DNA of 64,000 bases from Rhodovulum sp. P5 (GTDB lineage: Bacteria; Pseudomonadota; Alphaproteobacteria; Rhodobacterales; Rhodobacteraceae), in contig NZ_CP015039.1 in NCBI RefSeq assembly GCF_002079305.1, positions 2,067,501-2,131,500 of the forward strand, written 5' to 3'. Shown piece by piece: positions 18,773 through 28,279 of this stretch (positions within the stretch are counted from its first letter, which is position 1; each line of letters opens with the position of its first letter). Under the pieces are notes generated by a model that saw only the letters and a list, made by a program, of their open reading frames with translations, was not told the DNA's origin and did no database searches. The translations under genes and the position numbers were made by a program.

Positions 18773-19796
18773 CCCAATCACCACCGCCGTGCCCGCCATC
18801 ATCCCGCCCACGATGGAGGACCGCACCAAGGCCATCGTCGCCGGGGGCAACAGGGCCGCCCACGACCGCTTCATGGCAAGCTGGGCCTGCCTGAACAGTA
18901 TCGAGGTCGCCCCGCCGCCCGCGCCACCTGCGCCAACCGAAAACCTGACCGTCGCCGCGTGGAACATCGAACGCTGCAAACGGGTGGCGGCGAACGCATG
19001 GCGCATCGGGCAGGCACAGGCCGACATCGTTCTGGCGACCGAGATGGACCTGGGCATGGCCCGGTCGGGTCAACGGCACACGACCGCAGATTTGGCCGCG
19101 GCGCTGGGGATGGGCCATGCCTTCGGTGTCGAATTCGTCGAATTGGGCCTTGGCGATGCGTATGAGACCGCCCGCCATGCCGGGGAGACGAACCTGCACG
19201 GTCTGCACGGCAATGCCCTGCTCAGCCGGTGGCCGCTGAAAAACGCCGCACTGATCCCGCTTGATGACGGTGCGGAATGGTATGTGCGCGCCCCCAAGGG
19301 CGACGGCCAGCACCGCGTGGGCGGGCGCATGGCGATGGCCGCGCAGATCGACCTTGCAACCGGGCCCCTCACCCTCGTCTCCGTCCATTTCGAAAGCGAA
19401 AGCGATGCAAGCGGCCGTGCGGCCCAAGCCCGGCGGCTGCTCGACAGCGTCGATGCGATCTATGGCGCGGGCCCTTGCGTGATCGGCGGCGACCTGAACA
19501 CCCGCGGGTTCCTCGACGCCGGGGTGGGGACGGAGGAGATGCTGTCCGATCCCGCGCAGACAGAGCCCTGTTTCACCGCCTTCGCCGAGCACGGATTTGA
19601 CTGGCGCGCCTCGAACACCGGCGCCACGACAACGCGACCGCATCCGGCCGCGCCCCGTGACACGCCCCTAAAGACGCTCGACTGGCTGTTCACCCGTGGG
19701 GTGACGGCAAAGAACGCCTTCGTTGCCCCGGCGATCTGCGATCAGGGGCTTTACCTCTCCGATCACGAATTGATTGGGGTGGAGATTGCGCCATGA
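18765..19796 (+). CDS. endonuclease/exonuclease/phosphatase-fold hydrolase 1
   Basis: 343 residues from the ATG at 18765 (GGAGG upstream, inside the end of the ATPase gene). After a 60-residue N-terminal extension with a Pro/Ala-rich linker, all metal and catalytic motifs of the EEP fold are visible: AAWNIER (Asn67, Glu69), ATEMD, HGNALLSRWPL, VHFES, GGDLNTRG, TLDWLFTRG and LSDHELIG. No signal peptide, so it acts in the cytoplasm on imported substrate. The fold covers phosphodiesterases and phosphatases (sphingomyelinase, inositol phosphatase, nuclease). In this operon a small phosphodiester or phosphomonoester is the most likely substrate. Confidence 0.85.
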   Translation: MRNPITTAVPAIIPPTMEDRTKAIVAGGNRAAHDRFMASWACLNSIEVAPPPAPPAPTENLTVAAWNIERCKRVAANAWRIGQAQADIVLATEMDLGMARSGQRHTTADLAAALGMGHAFGVEFVELGLGDAYETARHAGETNLHGLHGNALLSRWPLKNAALIPLDDGAEWYVRAPKGDGQHRVGGRMAMAAQIDLATGPLTLVSVHFESESDASGRAAQARRLLDSVDAIYGAGPCVIGGDLNTRGFLDAGVGTEEMLSDPAQTEPCFTAFAEHGFDWRASNTGATTTRPHPAAPRDTPLKTLDWLFTRGVTAKNAFVAPAICDQGLYLSDHELIGVEIAP

Positions 19797-20512
19797 CCAC
19801 GCGTATCGTCTGCCACCGGGGCGCCTGCCGCGCCGCGCCCGAGAACACCATCGCCAGCGGCCTTGCCGCCGCGAAACTGGGCGGCGACATCGTGGAACTG
19901 GATGTCCGCCAATCCCGAGACGGGGTGCTATACGTCCTGCATGACGAAACGGTCGACCGGACGACGCCATTCCACGGCGCGATCGCCAAGATGGACAGCA
20001 CCACACTCGACCGGCTGGATGCGGGCGCATGGTACGGGCCCGATTTCGTCGGCGAACCGCTGCCCCGGCTCGATGCCTTCTTCACGGCCCTGTCCCCCCA
20101 TGTCGATTTCTATGTGGAGGTAAAGGCCGCCCGTCCCGAAGACGTCGCCGCGGCGATCCGCAGGGCCGGTCTGGCGGAGCGGTGCTTTGTCTACTCCGAA
20201 ACGCCATCCCTGCGGCAGGGCCTGAGAGAGGCCGCGCCCTGGCTGAAACGCATGGTCAACTGGCGTGACCTCGACCACATGGCAGAGGCGCGGACGGCGG
20301 AGGATGCCCAGATCATCGAATTCCACGCCGAGGACATGACGCCGGACCGGCTGGAAACCGCTGCGGAACTGGGGCTGGAAATCATGGTCCACACCGCACG
20401 GCTTGACCCCGAAGCCTTCGCCGCCGCGCTGAATGCAGAGGCCCACTATCTGAACATCGACCATATCGATCTTGCCATCGAAATGAGGTCAGAACTGCAA
20501 TGCACTGCGTAA
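19793..20512 (+). CDS. glycerophosphodiester phosphodiesterase
   Basis: 239-residue cytoplasmic GDPD (UgpQ-like, no signal peptide). Catalytic residues: His8-Arg9 in CHRGACRAAPENT, metal ligands Glu35 and Asp37 in VELDVRQSRDG, His50 in VLHDETVDRTT, and the EVK strand further on. It hydrolyses glycerophosphodiesters to glycerol-3-phosphate plus an alcohol. The start overlaps the upstream gene by ATGA, and its end overlaps the next gene by 13 bases, so it is an integral operon member. Confidence 0.93.
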   Translation: MTTRIVCHRGACRAAPENTIASGLAAAKLGGDIVELDVRQSRDGVLYVLHDETVDRTTPFHGAIAKMDSTTLDRLDAGAWYGPDFVGEPLPRLDAFFTALSPHVDFYVEVKAARPEDVAAAIRRAGLAERCFVYSETPSLRQGLREAAPWLKRMVNWRDLDHMAEARTAEDAQIIEFHAEDMTPDRLETAAELGLEIMVHTARLDPEAFAAALNAEAHYLNIDHIDLAIEMRSELQCTA

Positions 20513-21369
20513 GCTACAACATCCAGTACGGGCTTGGCGCCGACGGCCGCTATGACCTGCCCCGCATCGCCGCAGAGGTCGCCTCGGCGGACATCATCGC
20601 CCTGCAGGAGGTCGACCGCTACTGGGCACGCTCCGGCATGGTGGACAGCCCTACGGTTCTGGCCGATCACCTGCCCGACCATCACTGGGTCTTCGGCGCA
20701 AATCTGGACATCAGCGCCGATTATCGCGACGGCGGCCGCATCGTGCATCGGCGCAAGCAGTTCGGGACGATGATCCTCAGCCGCTGGCCGATCCTGTCCT
20801 CGCGCAATCACCTGTTGCCGAAATGGGGCGACCGGCAGCACCATTCGATCCAGCAGGGGATGCTGGAGGCCGTGATTGACACGCCCCTGGGCGCGCTGCG
20901 CGTCTATTCCGTCCATCTCAGCCATCTGTGCCCCGAAACGCGACTGCCGCAGGTCGACGCGATCAAGGACATCCTCGCCCGCGCGCCCGCGGAGGGCGGC
21001 GCATGGTGCGGCGGACATCCCGACCCGGCGGCAGGCTGGACCGAGGAACCCGAACCGCCCATGCCCTTGGACCATATCGTCATGGGCGACATGAATTTCG
21101 GCCCCGAAAGCGCAGAATATGCCCGTCTGATCGGCCCCTGCGCCCCGAAATTCGGGCGCCTGACCAACCGCGCCGGTCTGGTCGATGCCTGGGTTGCCGC
21201 GGGCGGCGAGGAGGCCGCGGGCGCCACCCACCCCGATGCCGGGCGGCGGATCGACCATTGCTTCGTGTCGGCCAGCCTGGCCGGGCGCGTTAAGTCCTGC
21301 CGGATCGACGATACCGCGCGCGGGTCCGACCATTGGCCGCTCTGGACGGCGTTTTCCACGCCCGTCTAG
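20500..21369 (+). CDS. endonuclease/exonuclease/phosphatase-fold hydrolase 2
   Basis: 289 residues, a second EEP-fold enzyme clearly different in sequence from the first. Motifs: SYNIQYG (Asn7), LQEVDR (Glu37), GTMILSRWPI, VHLSH, MGDMNF, RIDHCFV and SDHWPL, so the active site is complete. Lacks a signal peptide. A loop around residues 160-185 (ending EEPEPPMPLDH) is an insertion. Last gene of the Pho-box operon. Having two EEP enzymes plus one GDPD suggests successive cleavage of one compound or a set of related head groups. Confidence 0.88.
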   Translation: MHCVSYNIQYGLGADGRYDLPRIAAEVASADIIALQEVDRYWARSGMVDSPTVLADHLPDHHWVFGANLDISADYRDGGRIVHRRKQFGTMILSRWPILSSRNHLLPKWGDRQHHSIQQGMLEAVIDTPLGALRVYSVHLSHLCPETRLPQVDAIKDILARAPAEGGAWCGGHPDPAAGWTEEPEPPMPLDHIVMGDMNFGPESAEYARLIGPCAPKFGRLTNRAGLVDAWVAAGGEEAAGATHPDAGRRIDHCFVSASLAGRVKSCRIDDTARGSDHWPLWTAFSTPV

Positions 21370-21420
21370 GCGCCGAGGCCGCGGCGCAAGGCACCAAGTG
21401 TCAGGGGCGCCCCCGTGGGA

Positions 21421-21729
21421 TCAAAGCGCCCCTTCGTCGTTGAGCGACGTAATCCCCGTCGTGCTTCCATCGCGATAGGCGATACAGCGCCAAAGCCCGG
21501 TCGGCCCGACCCCCACGATGACCTCGGTCCCCGCTTCGGAGAAGGACGAGCTTTTGACCCGGACATCGGAATTGCCGGTATAGTTCGCCACGCCGCGCAG
21601 GCAGGCCTGCTGGGCATTGGCCTCGGCCGTGTTGCCGGGCGCCGTGCTCAGATCCACGGTTTCAACGGTTTCGACACAGGCGGCAAGACCGGCGAGTGCC
21701 AGCCCGCCAAGGACGACTTTCAGTTTCAT
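21421..21729 (-). CDS. small lipoprotein, function unknown
   Basis: 102 residues with a lipoprotein signal: MKLK, hydrophobic core, lipobox LAAC with Cys18. The mature part is about 85 residues, with one further cysteine pair candidate (ACLRGVANYTG and LWRCIAYRDG) that may form a disulphide. No family recognised with certainty. It lies between the Pho operon (convergent) and pgi (same strand, 177 bases upstream), and probably has its own promoter. Confidence 0.8.
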   Translation of the reverse strand: MKLKVVLGGLALAGLAACVETVETVDLSTAPGNTAEANAQQACLRGVANYTGNSDVRVKSSSFSEAGTEVIVGVGPTGLWRCIAYRDGSTTGITSLNDEGAL

Positions 21730-21906
21730 GGGACTGCCCCTTCCGTCGTTCGATCACGTACAAGGTCGCGCCGCGGGGCAAATTCCCGCCTGCGCTTCGC
21801 AGGACATAGCCGCCCCGGCGCGGGCCTTGAAGCGGTCGCGCCACGGGGATCGAAACAGCGCAGAATGCGTTGCCGTCGCGCGACAGCGTTTCGGGGAAAA
21901 AGCGCC

Positions 21907-23523
21907 CTACGAACAGCCCGCCACATAGGCCAGAAGCTGCCGGGTGGACCCGTCCAGATCGGCCGGCGGTTCGGCCCCGGCGAGCATCGGCTCCAGCGAC
22001 TTGGCCAGTTCCTTGCCCAGTTCCACGCCCCACTGGTCGAAGGAATTGATGCCGAGGATCACGCCCTCCACAAAGACGCGATGTTCGTAAAGCGCGATGA
22101 TCTGGCCCAGCATATGCGGCGTCAGTTGCGGATAGATCAGCGTGGTCGATGGCCGGTTACCGGGGAACACCCGGTGGCGGGCCTGACGCTCCAACTCATC
22201 GCCCTCGAACCCTTGGGCGTCGGCGATGGCGCGCGCCTCGTCCAGGGTGCGGCCGCGCATCAGCGCCTTGGACTGCGCCAGCGCATTGGCCAGAAGCAGG
22301 CGGTGATGGTGGGCAAGCGCGGGCTCATGCCCCTTCGCGGCCACAAGGAATTCGCACGGCACGACCTGCGTGCCCTGGTGGATCAACTGGAAAAAGGCAT
22401 GCTGGCCATTCGTCCCCGGCTCCCCCCAGACAACGGGGCCGGTGGGCCGGTCCGGCGCGCTGCCGTCCATCGTGACGCTCTTGCCGTTACTTTCCATCTC
22501 AAGCTGCTGAAGATAGGCGGGCAGGCGCCCCAGCCGCTGGTCATAGGGCAACACGGCGCGGGTGGCGTGGCCCAGAACCTGCGCATGCCACATGCCCACC
22601 AGCGCCAGCAGCACCGGCAGGTTGTCCTTCGGGGCGGCGGTACGGAAATGGGCATCCATCGCGGCCCCGCCGGCAAGGAATTCGTCGAAGCGTTTGGGGC
22701 CGATGGCAATCATCAGGCTCAGCCCGATGGGGCCCCACATGGAATAGCGCCCGCCAACCCAGTCCTCGAACCCGAAGACGCGGTCGGGATGGATGCCGAA
22801 GTCCGCCGTCTTGTCCAGTGCCGAGGACAGCGCCGCGAACTGCGCGCCCGGATCGGCCACCTTTTCGGCCATCCAGCGGCGGGCGGTCTCTGCATTGGTC
22901 ATGGTCTCGACCGTGGTGAAGGTCTTGGAGGCGACGATGACCAGCGTGGTTTCGGGGGCAAGCCGCTTCAGCGTGTCGGTGATGTCCGCCCCATCGACAT
23001 TCGACACGAAATGACAGCGCGGCCCGTCGTGATAGGGGGCCAGCACCCGCACGGCCATCGCCGGCCCAAGATCAGAGCCGCCGATGCCGATATTGACGAC
23101 ATCGGTGATCGCCCCGCCCTGCCCTTCGACCTGGCCGCCCCGCACCGCATCGGCGAAGACATGCATGCGTGCCAGCGTCTCGCGCACGCCGGGCATGATG
23201 TCGTCCTCATTGACCTGAACCGTGCCGTCTAGGTTGCGCAGCGCGGTGTGCAGAACCGCCCGCCCCTCGGTTTCGTTGATCTTCTCGCCCGCGAACATCG
23301 CCGCGCGCCGCTCCGCCAGCCCGGCGGCGGTGACAAGCTCCAGCAGCAGATCGCGGGTTTCGGCATCGATATTCGTCTTGGAATAGTCGAACAGCATATC
23401 GCAGGCCCGCACCGAAAAGGCCGTCGCCCGGTCTGCGTCCTGCTCAAACAATTCCTGTATCGCGCGCGCGTCGATCTGGCCCGCCTTGTCGTCGAGCCGC
23501 TCCCAAATCTGCGAAAGGGTCAA
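21907..23523 (-). CDS. pgi: glucose-6-phosphate isomerase
   Basis: 538 residues, full-length cytoplasmic isomerase interconverting glucose-6-phosphate and fructose-6-phosphate. Family motifs: [29 protein letters not shown], the PGI signature region [14 protein letters not shown], and [22 protein letters not shown]. It is third in the zwf-pgl-pgi operon, four bases after pgl. Together these feed glucose-6-phosphate into the Entner-Doudoroff/pentose phosphate route, with pgi allowing hexose recycling. Confidence 0.97.
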   Translation of the reverse strand: MTLSQIWERLDDKAGQIDARAIQELFEQDADRATAFSVRACDMLFDYSKTNIDAETRDLLLELVTAAGLAERRAAMFAGEKINETEGRAVLHTALRNLDGTVQVNEDDIMPGVRETLARMHVFADAVRGGQVEGQGGAITDVVNIGIGGSDLGPAMAVRVLAPYHDGPRCHFVSNVDGADITDTLKRLAPETTLVIVASKTFTTVETMTNAETARRWMAEKVADPGAQFAALSSALDKTADFGIHPDRVFGFEDWVGGRYSMWGPIGLSLMIAIGPKRFDEFLAGGAAMDAHFRTAAPKDNLPVLLALVGMWHAQVLGHATRAVLPYDQRLGRLPAYLQQLEMESNGKSVTMDGSAPDRPTGPVVWGEPGTNGQHAFFQLIHQGTQVVPCEFLVAAKGHEPALAHHHRLLLANALAQSKALMRGRTLDEARAIADAQGFEGDELERQARHRVFPGNRPSTTLIYPQLTPHMLGQIIALYEHRVFVEGVILGINSFDQWGVELGKELAKSLEPMLAGAEPPADLDGSTRQLLAYVAGCS

Positions 23524-23527
23524 AATC

Positions 23528-24190
23528 CTACTCCGTCCAATGCACGGTGGCGTCTTTCAACACTGTGCAGATCGGCGCAAGCCGAGAATCCTCCATCTCG
23601 CGCGCCCGTTCCACGGCCGCACGCTTGGCCCAACCGGTGATCAGCACATGGGTGTTGAGCGCGCCCTTCAGCACCGGGGCCGTCAGGGTGATCCGCGCCT
23701 CGGGTTCCTCGGGCGGGGTTATCTGCATCACCGGCGGCGCATCGGAGGCCAGCGCGGCCTCAAGCTCCGGCGCGCCGGGGAACAGCGACGCGGTGTGCAG
23801 GTCTTCCCCCATGCCCAGCACCGCGACCGACAGGGGCAGCGTGCGCTTGACCCGTTCGGTCAACCCGGCCATCCCGTCAGCGCCGGGACGCAGGCTGATG
23901 AACCGCGCATCGCTGGCCTTTCCGGTCAGCAGCCGGGCCTTCAGAAGAGCTTCGTTCGATCGGGGGTGATCGGCCGGCACCAGGCGTTCGTCCGTCGGGA
24001 TCACCCGCACCCTGTCCCAGTCGAGAGAGGCGCCGCACAAATCGTCGTAAAGCGGGCCGGGCGTCGTGCCGCCGGGCAAGGCAATGGTTATGCGATCCTC
24101 GTGGAACAGCGCGTTCTTGATCTCGCCCGCCAGTTTGTTGGCAAGGTCCATGATCAGCATTTCAAGGTCGGGGTATTCGATCAGGTTCAC
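23528..24190 (-). CDS. pgl: 6-phosphogluconolactonase
   Basis: 220 residues (SOL/DevB type) hydrolysing 6-phosphogluconolactone. Motifs: [23 protein letters not shown] and [15 protein letters not shown]. The start is taken as GTG at 24190 because it forms a GTGA overlap with the zwf stop and is preceded by GGAGGT; the longer frame to 24301 runs inside zwf. In the family motif G-M-G-x-D-G-H the usual Gly-His is Leu-His here, a small variation. Confidence 0.94.
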   Translation of the reverse strand: MNLIEYPDLEMLIMDLANKLAGEIKNALFHEDRITIALPGGTTPGPLYDDLCGASLDWDRVRVIPTDERLVPADHPRSNEALLKARLLTGKASDARFISLRPGADGMAGLTERVKRTLPLSVAVLGMGEDLHTASLFPGAPELEAALASDAPPVMQITPPEEPEARITLTAPVLKGALNTHVLITGWAKRAAVERAREMEDSRLAPICTVLKDATVHWTE

Positions 24191-25641
24191 GGTTTCACCT
24201 CCCGCCAGCGCCGCCCGTCGCGATGCATCAGCATCAACGCGTCCTCCGGCCCGGAACTTCCGGGGTCGTAGGGATGCGGCCGGTCCTCCCGGGCTTCCCA
24301 TGCGGCGATGATCGGGTCGGTCCAGGCCCAGGCGGCCTCGACCTCGTCCCCCCGCATGAAGAGCGTCTGGTTTCCACGGATCACGTCCATGATGAGTCTT
24401 TCATAAGCATCCGGAATGTCTTCGGCACCGGGACCAAGTGCCTCGGCAAAGGACATGTCAAGCGGCACCTCGATCAGGCGCATGCCGCCCGGGCCCGGCT
24501 CCTTGATGGTGACCTTCAGCTTGATGCCTTCGTTCGGCTGCAAGCGGATCACCAGCACGTTGGATTTCTGCCCTTCCTGTTCACCGAACAGCGAATGGGG
24601 CGGATCCTTGAAAATGATCGCGATTTCCGACGTCCGCGCCCGCAGCCGCTTGCCCGTGCGCAGGTAGAATGGCGTGCCCTTCCACCGCCACGAGGACACA
24701 TGCGCCTTGATCGCGATGAAGCATTCGGTGCGGCTGTGTGGGTTTTCCACATCGGCGAGGTAGCTGGCATGGCCATTCCCGGCCTCGTACTGGCCGCGCA
24801 CGATATCGGACAGGCGCACCGGGTCGAGCGCGCGGATCACCTTCAGCTTTTCGTCGCGCACGGCGTCGGGGTCGAACGCATAGGGCGGCTCCATCGCGAT
24901 CAGGCACAGAAGCTGCATCATGTGGTTCTGCACCATGTCGCGCATCGCGCCGGACTTGTCGTAATAGCCGCCACGCCCCGCGACGCCCACCGTTTCAGCC
25001 ACGGTGATCTGGATGTGGTCCACGTATTGCGCGTTCCACAGCGGCTCGAACAGCATGTTGCCAAAGCGCACCGCCATCAGGTTCTGGACGGTTTCCTTCC
25101 CGAGGTAGTGGTCGATGCGATAGATCTGATGTTCGTCGAAATGGCAGGCCAGCGTTGCGTTCAGGTCGCGCGCACTGGTCAGATCGTGGCCGAAGGGCTT
25201 TTCCACGACGATCCGGCAATTGTCGGTGTTCATGCCATGCAGGTTCAGCCGCTCGGCCAGATCGCCGAACAGGCTCGGCCCGACCGAGAAGTAATAGGCC
25301 TGTACCGCACCGGGGCGCATCTTCGCGGCCAGTGCGGCCCAGCCGTCCTCACCGCGGGCATCCACGGCCACATAGCTGTTGCGGGCGAGAAAACGTTCCA
25401 TGGCCTGCGGGTCAAGCTTTCCCTCTGGCACGTGTTCTTCCAGCGCTTTTCGAATCTCCGCCCGCCAGCCCTCGTCATCGAAGGGGGAGCGCGCGGCGCC
25501 GACGATGCGGGCCTCCTCCGGCAATTGCCCGGCCAGATCGCGCCGGTAGAGACCGGGCAGGATCTTGCGTGTGGACAGATCCCCGGTGGCCCCGAAGATC
25601 ACCAGATCGAACGGTTCGACCGGTATCACGCGCGAAACCAT
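24187..25641 (-). CDS. zwf: glucose-6-phosphate 1-dehydrogenase
   Basis: 484 residues; oxidises glucose-6-phosphate to 6-phosphogluconolactone with NADP+/NAD+. N-terminal nucleotide motif IFGATGDLSTRKILPGLY, active-site signature RIDHYLGKETVQN, and the EKPFGHD segment are present. First gene of zwf-pgl-pgi. The 209 bases upstream (25642-25850) contain no gene; I saw no confident promoter there. Confidence 0.97.
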   Translation of the reverse strand: MVSRVIPVEPFDLVIFGATGDLSTRKILPGLYRRDLAGQLPEEARIVGAARSPFDDEGWRAEIRKALEEHVPEGKLDPQAMERFLARNSYVAVDARGEDGWAALAAKMRPGAVQAYYFSVGPSLFGDLAERLNLHGMNTDNCRIVVEKPFGHDLTSARDLNATLACHFDEHQIYRIDHYLGKETVQNLMAVRFGNMLFEPLWNAQYVDHIQITVAETVGVAGRGGYYDKSGAMRDMVQNHMMQLLCLIAMEPPYAFDPDAVRDEKLKVIRALDPVRLSDIVRGQYEAGNGHASYLADVENPHSRTECFIAIKAHVSSWRWKGTPFYLRTGKRLRARTSEIAIIFKDPPHSLFGEQEGQKSNVLVIRLQPNEGIKLKVTIKEPGPGGMRLIEVPLDMSFAEALGPGAEDIPDAYERLIMDVIRGNQTLFMRGDEVEAAWAWTDPIIAAWEAREDRPHPYDPGSSGPEDALMLMHRDGRRWREVKP

Positions 25642-25850
25642 GGGAGCCCCTCATTGCGTCGAGTTGGCGGGCGCCCAGGTCAGGCCGCCCCTGAAATCGC
25701 TTTTCATGCGCCGGTCCGATCCACCGGGCCGCCGCAGTGCACAACTTGGCACGTACCACGCCCATGGCAATACGACCAAGGGAAAGCGTCCGCCGACGGC
25801 CCTTTGCTGCCCTTTCGGTGGGCATCCGCCGGCGGGCGATGCCCGATGCC

Positions 25851-26663
25851 CTATCGCCAGAGCATCATTTCAAAGGTCACGCAAATCGGCGCGGCCCCCG
25901 GCGGCAGGTGGCCTTCGAACCGCGCGCCCGCGGGGTCAACGCAGAAGGTCGGCAGCGGCTTGCCCGGACTGGCGCCGGGCAGCAGCAGCACCTCGGAGAT
26001 CGGGGAGGCCATGGGCGGCGCATCAAGGAACTGCGCCCCGATCAGGCTGCCGATCCCGGCGACATGGTCGAAACCGGGTGCAGTTGCGATCTCGGCCACC
26101 GCGGCGGTCAGATCCTCGAACGGGGCAAGTGTGGCGATGGCGGCATTGACCGTTTCGGGCGGCCGTGTCGCCCGCGGGCGAAAGAACGAGAAATTGGTCT
26201 CCTCATCATAGGTCACGTCATAGGTGCCGCCGCTGAAAACCATCGCGGGCAGATCGGCGGCGGCGGCCAGCGTCACCTCATCGGGCAGCAGATGCCCGGC
26301 GGCGATGCCCTCCGGCCCCTCCCACACCGCGTGGCAATGCAGCCACCATGCGCCATCACGCCGTCCGATGATGGCGGTGCCGTGGCGGATGCGGGCATGG
26401 GTGCCGTTATGGGTTTCGCTGTACCATGCGGCGTGTTTTCCGTCGCGGCTGCGATCCGGCATGACGAAACGGAACGGCCCCATTTCCACCCCGTCCATGG
26501 TCAGCACGGCACAGTCCGCCCCGGTGCCATCCATCGCCGCGGCAACCGCCTGCATCAGAACCGCGCCTTGGGGCAGAGAGAGGGTCACGGGACGCGCGTA
26601 CCCCTCCACGACATGGCGGCGCGGTTCGGTCCGGGGGCCGGGATGGCGGATCTGGTGGCTCAT
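25851..26663 (-). CDS. PPC/DUF296-domain protein (two copies)
   Basis: 270 residues. The segment WWLHCHAVWEGPEGIAAGHLLP resembles the PPC (DUF296) metal-binding signature, in which spaced histidines precede a G-GHL turn; a related fold appears to repeat in the C-terminal half (from about residue 165), where the histidines are mostly lost. Function of stand-alone bacterial PPC proteins is not established. It overlaps the acyl-CoA synthetase by ATGA and so is made with it and the thiolase. No signal peptide. Assignment of the domain is from motif recognition. Confidence 0.65.
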   Translation of the reverse strand: MSHQIRHPGPRTEPRRHVVEGYARPVTLSLPQGAVLMQAVAAAMDGTGADCAVLTMDGVEMGPFRFVMPDRSRDGKHAAWYSETHNGTHARIRHGTAIIGRRDGAWWLHCHAVWEGPEGIAAGHLLPDEVTLAAAADLPAMVFSGGTYDVTYDEETNFSFFRPRATRPPETVNAAIATLAPFEDLTAAVAEIATAPGFDHVAGIGSLIGAQFLDAPPMASPISEVLLLPGASPGKPLPTFCVDPAGARFEGHLPPGAAPICVTFEMMLWR

Positions 26664-28279
26664 GCAGGTTCCCCGCTCAACAGCCCCAGCGCATCCAGAT
26701 GTTCGCGCACCAGCTTCTTGGTGATCTTGCCGTAGCCGGTCTTGGGCATCTCTTCGAGAAACACGTAGCGCGCGGGCAGCTTGTATTTCGCGACCTTCCC
26801 GTCGAGATGGGCGGCCAGTGCCTCTGCCGTCGCGGCGCTGCCGTCCTCAAGCACCACGGCGGCCAGCCCGACCTCCCCCCACTTCTCGTCCGCGATGCCA
26901 AGGATCGCGACCTCGGAGACATCGGGATGGGTCAGCAGGACCTCTTCGATCTCGCGCGGATAGACGTTGGAGCCGCCGGAGATATACATGTCCGACGCCC
27001 GCCCGGTGATATAGAGGTACCGCTCCGCATCCATGTGCCCCAGATCGCCGGTCAGGAACCAGCCATTGCGGAAGGATTTCGCATTCGCTCCGTCGTCCTT
27101 GTAGTAACCGGCACAGACCGCGGGACCGGCCACGCAAATCTCCCCCGTTTCATGGGGGCCAAGGATCGCGCCCTTGTCATCCTGAATGGTCACATGCAGG
27201 CCCGTGCGCTCAAACCCGCAGGTGCCCACCCGCGCCTCGGGGCCGTCTTCAATGTGGTGATCGCGGGGCGGCAGAACGGTGATGGCGCCCGTCACCTCGC
27301 CCAGCCCGAAATACTGCACCAGAACCTTGCCGAGCTTGCCTAGCGCGTGTTTCTGGTCAGCCCGGTACATCGGCGCCCCGGCATAGATCACGTAGCGCAG
27401 CGAGGAATGGTCATGGGCATCCACCGCCGGGTGTTCCGTCAGCATCTTCACGATGGTCGGCACGGTGAACATGTTGGTGACCTTGTAATGCTCGACCAGC
27501 CGCCACGCCTCGGCCACGTCGAACCGCCCCGGCGGCGGCAGGATCGACACCACCCCCGCCGCGATCTGGGTCAGCTGGTGCATGCCGGCCCCGTGGGACA
27601 GGGGCGCAACAACCAGCGAGGCATCGCCTGGCGTCGTGCCCGGCATCAGGTCATTCAGGTGGTTCAGCGTGGTGAAGGTCAACTGCCCATGGGTCAGCAC
27701 CACCGCCTTGGGCCGCCCGGTCGAGCCGGAGGTGAAGAACAGCCAGCACGGGTCGTCCCGATCCACGGGCGCGTTCGGCACGTCGGTGCCCAGATGCCGG
27801 GCCACCAGAGCCTCGTAGTCCGCGCCGAAAGCGTCCCCGGCGATCTCTATCACATGGGCCAGATCGGGCGCGGCAGACCGGCAGGCGGCGGCGTGGTCGG
27901 GAAAGGCGGCCTCGCACACCATCGCGCGCACCTCGGCCTTTTGCGCCAGATAGGCGACCTCGTCAGGGCTTTGCCGGAAATTGGCGGGCACCCAGACCGC
28001 GCCGATACGCCAGCAGGCCAGCATCACCTCGGTCATCTGGTTGTTGTTGGCCGATTGCAGCAGAACACGGTCACCGTGGCCCAGCCCGAAATCCTCGCGA
28101 AAGGCCGCGGCAAGGGCCGAGACCCGGGCGTCAAGCTCCGCCCAAGTCCAGCGCTTGTCCCCCCAGATGATCGCCGGGCGGTCGCCCAGACGCGCCCGGT
28201 TGCGGGTCAGGAAATGCGCAAGGTTGTGGGACAGCGTCGACCACGGCAGCGCGGTGTCGCGGTTTTCCGTGGCGCTCAT
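26660..28279 (-). CDS. acyl-CoA synthetase (AMP-forming)
   Basis: 539 residues of the ANL superfamily; activates a carboxylic acid to its CoA thioester via an acyl-adenylate. Motifs: P-loop LFFTSGSTGRPKAVVLTH, the gate/A5 region YFGLGEVTGAIT (the common G/E-x-T-E replaced by GLGEVT), A7 WFLTGDLGHMD, A8 ITGRASDMYISGGSNVYP and the C-terminal catalytic Lys in KTGYGKITKK. It overlaps the thiolase by four bases upstream and the PPC gene downstream. The substrate is not readable; a TRAP-imported carboxylate is plausible. Confidence 0.92.
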   Translation of the reverse strand: MSATENRDTALPWSTLSHNLAHFLTRNRARLGDRPAIIWGDKRWTWAELDARVSALAAAFREDFGLGHGDRVLLQSANNNQMTEVMLACWRIGAVWVPANFRQSPDEVAYLAQKAEVRAMVCEAAFPDHAAACRSAAPDLAHVIEIAGDAFGADYEALVARHLGTDVPNAPVDRDDPCWLFFTSGSTGRPKAVVLTHGQLTFTTLNHLNDLMPGTTPGDASLVVAPLSHGAGMHQLTQIAAGVVSILPPPGRFDVAEAWRLVEHYKVTNMFTVPTIVKMLTEHPAVDAHDHSSLRYVIYAGAPMYRADQKHALGKLGKVLVQYFGLGEVTGAITVLPPRDHHIEDGPEARVGTCGFERTGLHVTIQDDKGAILGPHETGEICVAGPAVCAGYYKDDGANAKSFRNGWFLTGDLGHMDAERYLYITGRASDMYISGGSNVYPREIEEVLLTHPDVSEVAILGIADEKWGEVGLAAVVLEDGSAATAEALAAHLDGKVAKYKLPARYVFLEEMPKTGYGKITKKLVREHLDALGLLSGEPA

